Positions 34,897 to 43,008 of a stretch of DNA of 64,000 nt are shown here, one piece after another. The stretch's first letter is position 1; each line of letters starts with the position of its first letter. The notes under the pieces were generated by a model, which made no database searches, was not told the origin of the DNA, and saw only the letters and a list, made by a program, of their open reading frames with translations. Source of the stretch: Pseudomonadales bacterium (GTDB taxonomy: Bacteria > Pseudomonadota > Gammaproteobacteria > Pseudomonadales > UBA7239); contig JANQLY010000014.1 of the NCBI GenBank assembly GCA_028280345.1, positions 149,222 to 213,221 on the forward strand. The letters run 5' to 3'. A program made the translations under genes and the position numbers.

Positions 34897-35259
34897 TTAA
34901 CCAAACATACCCGGATGCACCGTAAATACTTTCTTACCTTGATAAAAATAGTCATTGTATTCAGGCCTGACCGGACCACCCATATCAATCACACGGTATT
35001 TTTTCTGCAAGGCCCGCTGGGGAATTTCACTACCATCTTCGAGATTTAATAATACGCAAGTGCCCTGTTCATACAGCGGCAGAATATCTCCGAACAATAC
35101 ATCTGCCTCCTCAATAGTTACCCGACTTTTCTTGTTAACCGCTTGCTGACGCACAAACGCGAGTAGTGCTTCATCATCAGATGCAAGGTGCTGTTTGAAA
35201 TCCCGCTCAGACATTTCAAACACAAAGTTGTCGTGGCGGGTTTTGATCCTGATAGTCAT
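34897..35259 (-). CDS. Hypothetical cytoplasmic protein
   Basis: A 120-residue acidic/basic mixed protein with no signal peptide or membrane segment. It has a beta-strand start (MTIRIKTRHDNFVFEMSERD), a helical middle (DEALLAFVRQQAV) and a conserved-looking end (YRVIDMGGPVRPEYNDYFYQ). I do not recognise the family. It is on the same strand as the PilP-like gene, 156 bases before it, and divergent from the hydroquinone reductase operon with about 196 bases between. Confidence 0.6.
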   Translation of the reverse strand: MTIRIKTRHDNFVFEMSERDFKQHLASDDEALLAFVRQQAVNKKSRVTIEEADVLFGDILPLYEQGTCVLLNLEDGSEIPQRALQKKYRVIDMGGPVRPEYNDYFYQGKKVFTVHPGMFG

Positions 35260-35343
35260 TGGCCTCCCTCATCTTGCCGTTATCATAACGCCCTGAATCC
35301 TTTCACTGTATAACCTTCGCAGTACAGACTCCTTTCGAGAAAA

Positions 35344-35364
35344 ATATTCAAATATTTTGAATAT
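35344..35364. promoter_or_regulatory. Inverted repeat before the hydroquinone reductase operon
   Basis: Perfect 9-base arms ATATTCAAA and TTTGAATAT with a 3-base centre, 91 bases before the start at 35456 and 84 bases before the divergent hypothetical gene. Shape and place fit an operator of a MarR- or LysR-type sensor of quinones. A TAATAC-type -10 lies near 35403. Confidence 0.5.
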
Positions 35365-35455
35365 ATAGATCATATACACTCAGTTTTTATTTTAAATACT
35401 GATAATACAATAGCCATATTCAACAACTATTTTGATGATTAAAGAGGTAAAAAGT

Positions 35456-36421
35456 ATGGGTTTATTAGTCAATGGCCGCTGGCACGATGAGTGGTACGAT
35501 ACTGAAAGCCATAATGGCGAGTTTATTCGCCAGGACAGTCGCTTTCGTCACTGGATCGGTGAGGCAGACTTTCCCGCCGCAACCGGACGCTATCATCTGT
35601 TTGTTTCCCTCGCCTGCCCCTGGGCCCATCGCACGCTGATTTTTCGCTCTCTCAAGCAACTTGAAAGCGTAATTGGCGTGACAGTTGTCGATGCAAAAAT
35701 GCTCAATAACGGCTGGGAGCTCAGCGAGGATGCATCGAGCAGTCCGGTACCGGGTATCCGCTATCTCTATGAACTCTACACAAAACAGGATCCGGACTAC
35801 AGTGGGCGGGTAACCGTACCGGTGCTGTGGGACAAGCAATCAGGCCGCATCGTTAACAATGAATCAGCGGAAATCATTCGCATGTTAAACAGTGCGTTTA
35901 ATGACTTTACCGATGTTAAAACCGATTACTACCCGGCAGCACAGCGCGACACAATTGATGAGCTTAACAGTCGTATTTACGACACGGTGAACAATGGTGT
36001 TTACCGCGCTGGCTTTGCCACCACACAACAGGCTTACGAAAAGGCCTTCAATCAGCTTTTTGCTACGCTGGATGCACTGGAAGAACGCCTCGTTCAACAG
36101 CGCTACTTGCTGGGCGACAATATCACTGAAGCAGACTGGCGTTTGTTTACCACATTGATTCGCTTTGATGCCGTGTATTACGGCCATTTCAAAACCAACC
36201 TCAAACGTATTGACGATTATCCGAATCTGTCCAATTACCTGCGCGACCTCTATCAGCAACCCGGGGTGGCTAAAACCGTTAATTTCGACCATATCAAGAC
36301 ACACTATTACTACAGCCACGACACCATTAATCCAACTCGCGTTGTGCCTGTTGGCCCGGAGCTAGATTATCTTCGCTCACATGACCGCGAACGTTTTGAT
36401 GCGCTGAAGAAATCTGCCTGA
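35456..36421 (+). CDS. Glutathionyl-hydroquinone reductase (Xi-class GST)
   Basis: A 321-residue protein from ATG 35456 (AGAGGTAAAAAGT before it). Xi-class glutathione transferase pattern: an N-terminal segment (GEFIRQDSRFRHWI), the catalytic motif CPWAHRT (C54), an NNESAEIIRML glutathione-binding stretch and the helical C-terminal domain (LLGDNITEADWRLFTTLIRF). The enzyme, called YqjG, PcpF or EcmB in other bacteria, removes glutathione from glutathionyl-hydroquinones. It is first of four genes in the same direction that all fit defence against quinones and other electrophiles. Confidence 0.93.
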   Translation: MGLLVNGRWHDEWYDTESHNGEFIRQDSRFRHWIGEADFPAATGRYHLFVSLACPWAHRTLIFRSLKQLESVIGVTVVDAKMLNNGWELSEDASSSPVPGIRYLYELYTKQDPDYSGRVTVPVLWDKQSGRIVNNESAEIIRMLNSAFNDFTDVKTDYYPAAQRDTIDELNSRIYDTVNNGVYRAGFATTQQAYEKAFNQLFATLDALEERLVQQRYLLGDNITEADWRLFTTLIRFDAVYYGHFKTNLKRIDDYPNLSNYLRDLYQQPGVAKTVNFDHIKTHYYYSHDTINPTRVVPVGPELDYLRSHDRERFDALKKSA

Positions 36422-36450
36422 CGAGACAGGACAACAACCGGAGAACCACC

Positions 36451-37335
36451 ATGAATACAGTCTTGCAACTCAAACAAAATCGACCTTTGCTTCACAGCCA
36501 AAGCAGTGAGGCAGTGACCGATGGTGATGGTGTACGTATCAATCGATCAGTAGCCCGCAAGGCACTGCATACTTTCGACCCATTTTTGCTGCTTGATGAA
36601 ATCGCCTCTGACGATACGGCAGACTATATTGGCGGCTTTCCGGAGCACCCCCACCGGGGTTTTGAAACCGTCACCTATATGCTTGAGGGGCGTATGCGTC
36701 ACCGCGACCACCTCGGTAACGAAGGTTTACTTGAAAGTGGCAGCGTGCAGTGGATGACTGCAGGCCGTGGTGTACTGCATTCTGAAATGCCTGAACAGCA
36801 TGAAGGTCGCATGCACGGTTTTCAGCTTTGGATCAATCTGCCAGCAGCAGAAAAAATGTCGCCACCTAATTACCGGGAATATGATGCGCAACAGATCCCG
36901 GTTCTCAATATCTCTGATCACAGCTCCATCAAAGTTATTGCCGGTACGGTAGCCCTTAATGGTCAGAACATTCAGGGCCCGGTTGCCGAAGTGAGTACCC
37001 AGCCGGACTATTTTGATATCAACCTTGCTGCTAATGAAAGTCTCAACCTGCCACTTGCCAGTCACAAACAGGTGTTAGTGTATGTTTATCAAGGCGCTAT
37101 TACGATTCACAGTGATCAGGATAGCGATGCTGGAACACTGCTCTCACAACAACTGGGTATGCTCGGTGCAGGCGAACAGATATCAATGAGCACCACTGAA
37201 AACTCCCGGCTGTTACTACTGGCAGGAAACCCACTAAACGAACCGGTTGTTAATTGGGGGCCTTTTGTGATGAATACCCGCGAAGAAATTGAGCAAGCGA
37301 TCAGCGATTATCGCAATGGCACGCTTGTCGATTAA
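36451..37335 (+). CDS. Pirin family protein
   Basis: A 294-residue bicupin with the pirin landmarks: DPFLLLDEIASDD, the metal site GFPEHPHRGFETVTYMLEGR, and GSVQWMTAGRGVLHSEMPE; the second cupin follows with less conserved residues. Bacterial pirins such as YhhW act as quercetinase-like dioxygenases or as redox-dependent modulators. It begins 29 bases after the hydroquinone reductase, with CCGGAGAACCACC before the ATG, and is followed by a flavin reductase gene 24 bases on. Confidence 0.92.
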   Translation: MNTVLQLKQNRPLLHSQSSEAVTDGDGVRINRSVARKALHTFDPFLLLDEIASDDTADYIGGFPEHPHRGFETVTYMLEGRMRHRDHLGNEGLLESGSVQWMTAGRGVLHSEMPEQHEGRMHGFQLWINLPAAEKMSPPNYREYDAQQIPVLNISDHSSIKVIAGTVALNGQNIQGPVAEVSTQPDYFDINLAANESLNLPLASHKQVLVYVYQGAITIHSDQDSDAGTLLSQQLGMLGAGEQISMSTTENSRLLLLAGNPLNEPVVNWGPFVMNTREEIEQAISDYRNGTLVD

Positions 37336-37359
37336 CCTGAAGTCCGGATCAAAAAGCCT

Positions 37360-37908
37360 ATGAATATTTTAGCCTTATCAGGCAGCCTCAGACAGCATTC
37401 ACTAAATCGTTATCTGCTAGAGCAAGCTGCCGGTTATTTTCCTACCACCGCCAGCGTTGATATCGCTCATCTTGATTTACCTTTGTATAACGAAGACCTC
37501 GAAAGTGACTTACCCGTTGTTGTCAATGAATTTAAACAACGCATTGCAGCAGCTGATGGCCTGTTGATTGCCTCACCGGAATTCAATCACAGCATCCCCG
37601 GCGTGTTACAAAATGCGCTGGACTGGGCATCCCGACCGGCATTCAACTCACCGCTAAAAGGTAAACCGGTCGCTATTCTCAGTGCTTCTCCGAGCCCGGT
37701 AGGCGGTGCTCGTATGCAGGCGCAACTAAAACCGGTACTCGTCTCTACCCTGGCGGTTATCTATCCAGCCGTTGAATTTATACTGGGCGGCGCCCACAAT
37801 GCCTTTGATGAACAGGGAGCGCTGATTGATGATACTGCCAAACGCCGTCTGCAACGTTTTATTGAAGGTTATTGCGTATGGCTCAATCAACAGCTTGCGA
37901 ACCATTAA
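37360..37908 (+). CDS. NADPH-dependent FMN reductase
   Basis: A 182-residue flavodoxin-fold protein of the FMN_red family: LSGSLRQHSLNRYLL (phosphate loop), the GLLIASPEFNHSIPGVLQNA motif and the SASPSPVGGARMQ stretch are all typical, as in the ChrR/YieF and azoreductase group. Such enzymes reduce quinones or azo compounds by two electrons using NAD(P)H. It is third in the operon, 24 bases after the pirin gene. Confidence 0.92.
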   Translation: MNILALSGSLRQHSLNRYLLEQAAGYFPTTASVDIAHLDLPLYNEDLESDLPVVVNEFKQRIAAADGLLIASPEFNHSIPGVLQNALDWASRPAFNSPLKGKPVAILSASPSPVGGARMQAQLKPVLVSTLAVIYPAVEFILGGAHNAFDEQGALIDDTAKRRLQRFIEGYCVWLNQQLANH

Positions 37909-37953
37909 CCGAATACCCGTTACTTCATTATTTTATTTAACACAGGAACGTTT

Positions 37954-39495
37954 ATGAGCACACCGATTATTGCTGACAACAAACCCGTTAAAGTTCAACT
38001 GGAAGAGGGACAGGATTATTATTTCTGCACCTGTGGCCGCTCATCCAAACAACCGTTTTGTGATGGTTCACACAAGGGCACAACGTTTACACCAAAAAAG
38101 TTTACTGCCGAAACCACTGACGAAGCGTGGCTGTGTGCATGCAAACACAGCAATAATCTGCCATTTTGCGATGGCACCCACAAACAATTTACAAGTGATC
38201 AGGTCGGCAAGGAAGGGCCCGGTGTCCAGCAGAGTGAAAACGACATGCCGGTTGCCAGTGCAACCCCGGAAGAACCCACGGTCGCATTTATCCACGAACT
38301 TGCCAAAGAGGGTTTAAGCAAGATGGGACATCACGGCCCAATGGCAGCGATGGGTGTACCACGCTCGCAATTACCACAGTGGGACGAGATTCAGATCATG
38401 GTGTCGCAACTGGCAAACAAACCGCTGCTGGAAGACGAAGCGGTCGATACCGAACTGGTTATTGGCCCCGAAGCAAAGCAACCTCTGCGACTGGAGATAC
38501 CCCTGTTTGTTTCTGATATGAGTTTTGGTGCGTTATCGCTTGAAGCAAAACTCGCGCTGGCCAAAGGCGCAGAGCTTGCAGGCACCGGTATCTGCTCCGG
38601 CGAGGGGGGAATGCTGCCCGAGGAACAACAGTCCAACTCACGGTATTTCTACGAACTCGCCAGTGCCATGTTCGGATACAACGAAGAACAATTGCACAAG
38701 GTACAGGCATTTCATTTTAAAGCAGGCCAGGGCGCCAAAACCGGCACAGGCGGGCATTTACCCGCTGCCAAAAATATTGATCGCATTGCCGAAGTCCGCG
38801 GTATTCCAGCAGGTACGCCGGCGGTATCTCCACCCACTTTCGCAGATCTCACGACACCCGCCGACTACAAACGTTTCGCTGACCGCGTGCGCGAGGTGTC
38901 TGGCGGTATTCCTGTGGGCTTCAAAATGAGCGCCAATCATATTGAGCAGGATATTGCCTTCGCACTCGAAGCCGGTGCTGACTATATTATTCTCGATGGT
39001 CGCGGTGGCGGTACCGGCGCTGCACCACTGTTATTTCGCGACCATATTTCCGTACCGACTATTCCCGCACTGGCTCGCGCCCGCGCTTGCCTCGATGCAC
39101 ACAAGGCATCCGGACGCGTCACTCTAATTGCAACGGGAGGTTTACGCACCCACAGTGATTTTTACAAGGCTCTCGCGCTGGGTGCCGATGGCATTGCAAT
39201 TGCCAACAGTGCGATCCAAGCCGTGGGTTGTGTCGGTGCACGTATTTGTAATACCAATAATTGCCCGGCCGGCATCGCCACCCAGAAGCCTGAACTGCGC
39301 AAAAAACTCAATGTTGAACAAAGTGCCGAACAGCTTTCCCGTTTTCTAGCTGCAACGGTTGAATTGATGCAGGTAATGGCGCGAGCCTGTGGGCACCGTC
39401 ATTTAAATGAAGTCAATTTACAAGATATTGCCACCTGGAATCGGGAACTCGCACAGCTGGCGGGCATACCCTATAGCGGCATTAAACAGCCGTGA
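37954..39495 (+). CDS. CDGSH iron-sulfur domain fused to glutamate-synthase-like FMN domain
   Basis: A 513-residue fusion. The N-terminus holds two CDGSH motifs, each with three Cys and one His as [2Fe-2S] ligands (C25, C27, C36, H40; C61, C63, C72, H76). From about residue 110 it is a glutamate-synthase FMN-binding barrel (SDMSFGALSLEAKLALAKGA; GQGAKTGTGGHLPAAK; DGRGGGTGAAPLLFRDH), ending with the [3Fe-4S] ligands C426, C432 and C437. There is no glutaminase domain, so it is not a normal glutamate synthase; electron transfer in redox defence is a reasonable guess. It is last in the operon, 45 bases after the flavin reductase. Confidence 0.93.
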   Translation: MSTPIIADNKPVKVQLEEGQDYYFCTCGRSSKQPFCDGSHKGTTFTPKKFTAETTDEAWLCACKHSNNLPFCDGTHKQFTSDQVGKEGPGVQQSENDMPVASATPEEPTVAFIHELAKEGLSKMGHHGPMAAMGVPRSQLPQWDEIQIMVSQLANKPLLEDEAVDTELVIGPEAKQPLRLEIPLFVSDMSFGALSLEAKLALAKGAELAGTGICSGEGGMLPEEQQSNSRYFYELASAMFGYNEEQLHKVQAFHFKAGQGAKTGTGGHLPAAKNIDRIAEVRGIPAGTPAVSPPTFADLTTPADYKRFADRVREVSGGIPVGFKMSANHIEQDIAFALEAGADYIILDGRGGGTGAAPLLFRDHISVPTIPALARARACLDAHKASGRVTLIATGGLRTHSDFYKALALGADGIAIANSAIQAVGCVGARICNTNNCPAGIATQKPELRKKLNVEQSAEQLSRFLAATVELMQVMARACGHRHLNEVNLQDIATWNRELAQLAGIPYSGIKQP

Positions 39496-39531
39496 TCTGA
39501 CGCTGCCTTTCTCTATAGCATTGAAAGACAG

Positions 39532-39582
39532 CTCCGGGCTCTGTGAGGATTTAAGGTGATAGAAGATAGCCAGAGCCCGGAG
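39532..39582. terminator. Long-armed inverted repeat after the stress operon
   Basis: Perfect 12-base GC-rich arms CTCCGGGCTCTG and CAGAGCCCGGAG around a 27-base loop, 36 bases past the stop of the CDGSH fusion. It has no T run. It probably acts as operon end or RNA stability element; it sits also before the end of the small minus-strand gene at 39612. Confidence 0.5.
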
Positions 39583-39611
39583 TTGCCTGCCGCAAAGTCA
39601 GAACAAAATGT

Positions 39612-39860
39612 TCAGTGGTCCTCTTGCAAGATGCCCAGGCGCAGCGCAAGTCCGCAGTGATAAATAAAATCTTCACTATGGATAACGCTTTCCGTCTCAC
39701 ACCATTCATCTGCTTCGAGTAGTAATTCATCCATTTCCAGCGCGCTGCTGAAACCGGATGAAAAATGTGTATCAACCTGTGAGCCTTGCAAACACAGGTC
39801 AGCTTCTGTTGCGTTTAAACTTGCACTGTTGTGATCAAAAATTCCCATAATTTGCACCAT
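39612..39860 (-). CDS. Possible small acidic protein
   Basis: An 82-codon frame (or 78 from the ATG at 39848) coding an acidic product with a helical centre (ALEMDELLLEADEWCETESV). No ribosome site and no family recognised. Composition is protein-like and it fills an otherwise empty gap, but it could be chance. Confidence 0.4.
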   Translation of the reverse strand: MVQIMGIFDHNSASLNATEADLCLQGSQVDTHFSSGFSSALEMDELLLEADEWCETESVIHSEDFIYHCGLALRLGILQEDH

Positions 39861-39988
39861 TTGTGAACAGGTAGTTAATCATTCGACATTTTCAAGCATG
39901 TCATCACTGCTTCTGTATACTTATATTCACGAAACGTGCCAACTTGCACTCTATAGCGAACACCGCGGGTTTCCCCTACACTGCGCCC

Positions 39989-40972
39989 ATGGATCATCAA
40001 CACCCATACGAACAACTGACCCCGGACACCGTTATTGATGCGGTGGAAAGTGTTGGTTATCTGAGTGATGCGCGCATACTTACCCTCAATAGTTATGAAA
40101 ACCGTGTTTATCAGGTAGGCATTGAGGATGGCGACCCCCTTATTGCAAAGTTCTACCGCCCCGGACGCTGGTCAGATGCGCAAATCCTTGAAGAACATCG
40201 CTTTGTTAAGGATCTTTACGAGCGTGAAATCCCCAGTGTACCCGCCCTGTGTGATCCCCAGGGTAATAACCTGTTTGACTACAACGGGTTTCGCTTCAGT
40301 CTCTACCGCCGTCAGGGCGGCCACGCACCGGAACTCGACAACCTTGATCACCTGCTTGTACTCGGGCGCTTTCTCGGGCGTATTCATGCAGCCGGACGTA
40401 TTGAACCGTTTGCCGAACGGATGACCTTGACGGTTGGGCATTTTGGCGAACAAAGTGTGCGCTTCCTGCTCGATAACGATTTTATTCCCGCCGCGCTCAC
40501 CGAATCCTATGCCAGTTTGTGTGAACTGTTGTTGCAGCGCATCCAGGCGATTTTTGACGCAACACCGTATACACCGTTGCGCCTGCACGGCGACTGTCAC
40601 CCGGGCAATGTGTTGTGGCGCGACGACACCCCCCACTTTGTAGATTTTGACGACTGCCTTAACGGCCCGGCCATTCAGGATCTGTGGATGCTACTTTCCG
40701 GTGACCGCCAGAACCAGCTTGCACAGATCTCTGAAATCATTGATGGCTATAATGAATTTTGTGATTTCCATCCGGTGGAACTCAACCTGGTGGAGAGCCT
40801 GCGTACCTTGCGTCTGATGCACTACGCCGCGTGGCTTGCACGCCGCTGGCATGACCCGGCTTTCCCGCATAATTTTCCGTGGTTCAACACAGAACGCTAT
40901 TGGGGAGAGCATATTCTCTCATTGCGGGAGCAGCTCGCCGCTCTCGATGAGCCGATTCTTGTCCTGCAATAA
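39989..40972 (+). CDS. srkA: Stress response kinase A (YihE family)
   Basis: A 327-residue protein of the choline-kinase-like/SrkA family, started at ATG 39989. Landmarks: LNSYENRVYQVGIEDG (glycine-loop equivalent), LIAKFYRPGRWSDAQILEEH with the lysine, the catalytic LHGDCHPGNVLW and the metal-binding VDFDDCLNGPAIQDLW. In E. coli SrkA phosphorylates Ser/Thr residues and counters programmed death under stress. In E. coli it neighbours dsbA; that gene is not here. It is followed 87 bases later by the cation exporter gene. Confidence 0.93.
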   Translation: MDHQHPYEQLTPDTVIDAVESVGYLSDARILTLNSYENRVYQVGIEDGDPLIAKFYRPGRWSDAQILEEHRFVKDLYEREIPSVPALCDPQGNNLFDYNGFRFSLYRRQGGHAPELDNLDHLLVLGRFLGRIHAAGRIEPFAERMTLTVGHFGEQSVRFLLDNDFIPAALTESYASLCELLLQRIQAIFDATPYTPLRLHGDCHPGNVLWRDDTPHFVDFDDCLNGPAIQDLWMLLSGDRQNQLAQISEIIDGYNEFCDFHPVELNLVESLRTLRLMHYAAWLARRWHDPAFPHNFPWFNTERYWGEHILSLREQLAALDEPILVLQ

Positions 40973-41059
40973 TTAAAATCATGTAAAGCCATCTGGCTCC
41001 TCACAAATGGCTCTTGTAGAATAGCCACGGCTGATTCTTTCACTCTGCGCACGCAACCG

Positions 41060-41941
41060 ATGGCACATCCGAAGGCGGTAAATTCAGAACACGCCAGGCT
41101 GGTTAAACTTGCCAGTATTGCCTCGGTTCTCGTTGTAATCGTATTGATTCTCATTAAGCTCTGGGCCTGGTTTATGACCGGCTCGGTGAGCCTGTTGGCC
41201 TCCCTACTCGACTCTACAATGGACGCCGCCGCATCGTTATTTAACCTCGTGGCGATTCGCTACGCGCTACAGCCCGCCGACGAAGAACACCGTTTTGGGC
41301 ACGGCAAAGCGGAGTCAATCGCGGGCCTGATCCAGTCCGCGTTTATCGCCGGCTCAGCGGCTTTTCTATGGCTACATGCGATTTCTCGCCTGAACAACCC
41401 AATACCCCTCGAGGCCACAGAAATCGGTATTATTGTCATGGTTATTTCGTTATTGCTTACGGTTGCGTTGGTGATTCTGCAGAAGTACGTGGTGAGTCGA
41501 ACCCGCTCCGCCGCCATTGAAGCAGACTCCCTGCACTATGTGAGTGATGTGCTCGTAAACCTGTCAATTATCGTGATATTGCTACTGAACCCGTACCTTT
41601 GGGCTGGTGCTGATGCTGCCCTCGGCCTGCTCATCGCTGTCTATATTTTCTACAGTGCTGGAAAAATCGCCCACCGCGCCACACAATCATTACTGGATCA
41701 CGAATTATCAGAAGAAATAAGAAAAAAAATCATCACTATTGTAGAATCACATCCTGAAGTGCGCGGACAACATGAATTACGCACGCGGGAAGCGGGACAT
41801 ATGCAGTTTATTCAGCTGCACGTGGATCTGGACAAGAACATGCCCCTGCAGCAGGCCCACGATTTGGCCGAAGAAGTAGAAGGCATGCTGCTGGAAGCTT
41901 TTCCCCGCGCTGATGTACTAATCCATATAGACCCGGTTTAG
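41060..41941 (+). CDS. fieF: Cation diffusion facilitator (FieF/YiiP type)
   Basis: A 293-residue exporter with six membrane helices. The transport site is seen in LLASLLDSTMDAAASL (two Asp, D-x3-D) and in the fifth helix region ALHYVSDVLVNL (H and D of the HxxxD pair). The cytoplasmic domain carries RFGHGKAES and the end domain RTREAGHMQFIQLHVDLDK. FieF exports Fe(II) and Zn(II) in exchange for protons. Length and motifs are normal for the family; the exact metal cannot be read from sequence. Confidence 0.9.
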   Translation: MAHPKAVNSEHARLVKLASIASVLVVIVLILIKLWAWFMTGSVSLLASLLDSTMDAAASLFNLVAIRYALQPADEEHRFGHGKAESIAGLIQSAFIAGSAAFLWLHAISRLNNPIPLEATEIGIIVMVISLLLTVALVILQKYVVSRTRSAAIEADSLHYVSDVLVNLSIIVILLLNPYLWAGADAALGLLIAVYIFYSAGKIAHRATQSLLDHELSEEIRKKIITIVESHPEVRGQHELRTREAGHMQFIQLHVDLDKNMPLQQAHDLAEEVEGMLLEAFPRADVLIHIDPV

Positions 41942-42033
41942 TAAGTCCGCTACATTGTGTGTCCTGAAGCAGGAGACACAGAGACAAGTGATCTGGATTT
42001 TGGCAGGACGTTGAAACACCTTAAGAAGGTTCT

Positions 42034-42927
42034 ATGACTGAACAGAAAACCTACGATACCGTGGTCGTGTTTGCCGATGTAGCCGGCAGCTCAAAGCTGT
42101 ATAAGGAAGTCGGCAATGACGAGGCCAACCGCCGCATCACGGAAATCGTTAATCGAATGATGGAAGCCACGCGCAAGAACAATGGCACCGTCATCAAGAC
42201 CATTGGCGACGAGGTTATGGCACATTTTCCGTCTGCTGATGACGCGTGCACTGCAAGCATTGAGTTCCAGAAAATCGGTCAGGAAACCCGCCCGATCCGG
42301 GTCGGCATGGCCTGGGGCAATGTGATTGAAAAAGACAACGACCTGTTCGGTCAGGCCGTTAACGATGCCGCTGCCGTTGCCAAGATTGCTCGCGGCAAGC
42401 AGATCATTACCACCCAGGAACACAAGGACAACCTCAACGCCACCAACGCTGCCAAGTTATCGGAGTTTGATGAGGTCAAACTCAAAGGCGGCAATATCAG
42501 CACCACACTCTATCGCATTGACTGGGAAGCACATGACAGTGCGCAGAAATCCGATCAGACCGTGATCATGACCAATATCAGCGCGATCCAGAATCAACTG
42601 GTGTTAAGTTATATGCGCCACGACGGCAGTAGTGACAGTATTACCCTGACCCAGGACAACACCCCGGTTCATATTGGCCGCGACGAGTCCTCCTGTCAGC
42701 TCGCTATGCCCACTGGGCTCGCCTCACGCGACCACTGCCACATCGACTATCAGTATGGAAAGTTTGTCCTTGTCGATCACAGCACTAACGGCACTTATGT
42801 AAAAAACTCTACCGGACAACAGGTCTATCTGCGCCGCGAAGAGCTGCCGCTACTTGGCTCGGGTGAAATTGGCCTTGGCGAGCAGGTGGGCGATAACAAC
42901 AAATTTGTTATTAAGTTCTACAGCTAG
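42034..42927 (+). CDS. Class III nucleotide cyclase with C-terminal FHA domain
   Basis: A 297-residue soluble protein. Residues 5-170 are a class III adenylate/guanylate cyclase domain: VVVFADVAGSSKLYKEVG (first metal Asp), GTVIKTIGDEVMAHFPSADD (second metal Asp, beta hairpin) and GQAVNDAAAVAKIARGKQI. Residues 195-297 are an FHA domain (HIGRDESSCQLAM; GLASRDHCHIDY; LVDHSTNGTYVKN) that binds phosphothreonine peptides. It thus links a second-messenger enzyme with Ser/Thr kinase signalling; the SrkA kinase gene is 1.1 kb upstream, but a link is only a guess. AAGAAGG precedes the ATG. Confidence 0.92.
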   Translation: MTEQKTYDTVVVFADVAGSSKLYKEVGNDEANRRITEIVNRMMEATRKNNGTVIKTIGDEVMAHFPSADDACTASIEFQKIGQETRPIRVGMAWGNVIEKDNDLFGQAVNDAAAVAKIARGKQIITTQEHKDNLNATNAAKLSEFDEVKLKGGNISTTLYRIDWEAHDSAQKSDQTVIMTNISAIQNQLVLSYMRHDGSSDSITLTQDNTPVHIGRDESSCQLAMPTGLASRDHCHIDYQYGKFVLVDHSTNGTYVKNSTGQQVYLRREELPLLGSGEIGLGEQVGDNNKFVIKFYS

Positions 42928-43008
42928 CCCGTTTCCGTCTATACAGTCTATACACTGCCTATGTACCTCGCTGGACAGCCTGCACGAAGCAAGCTGTAAT
43001 ACAGTGAC

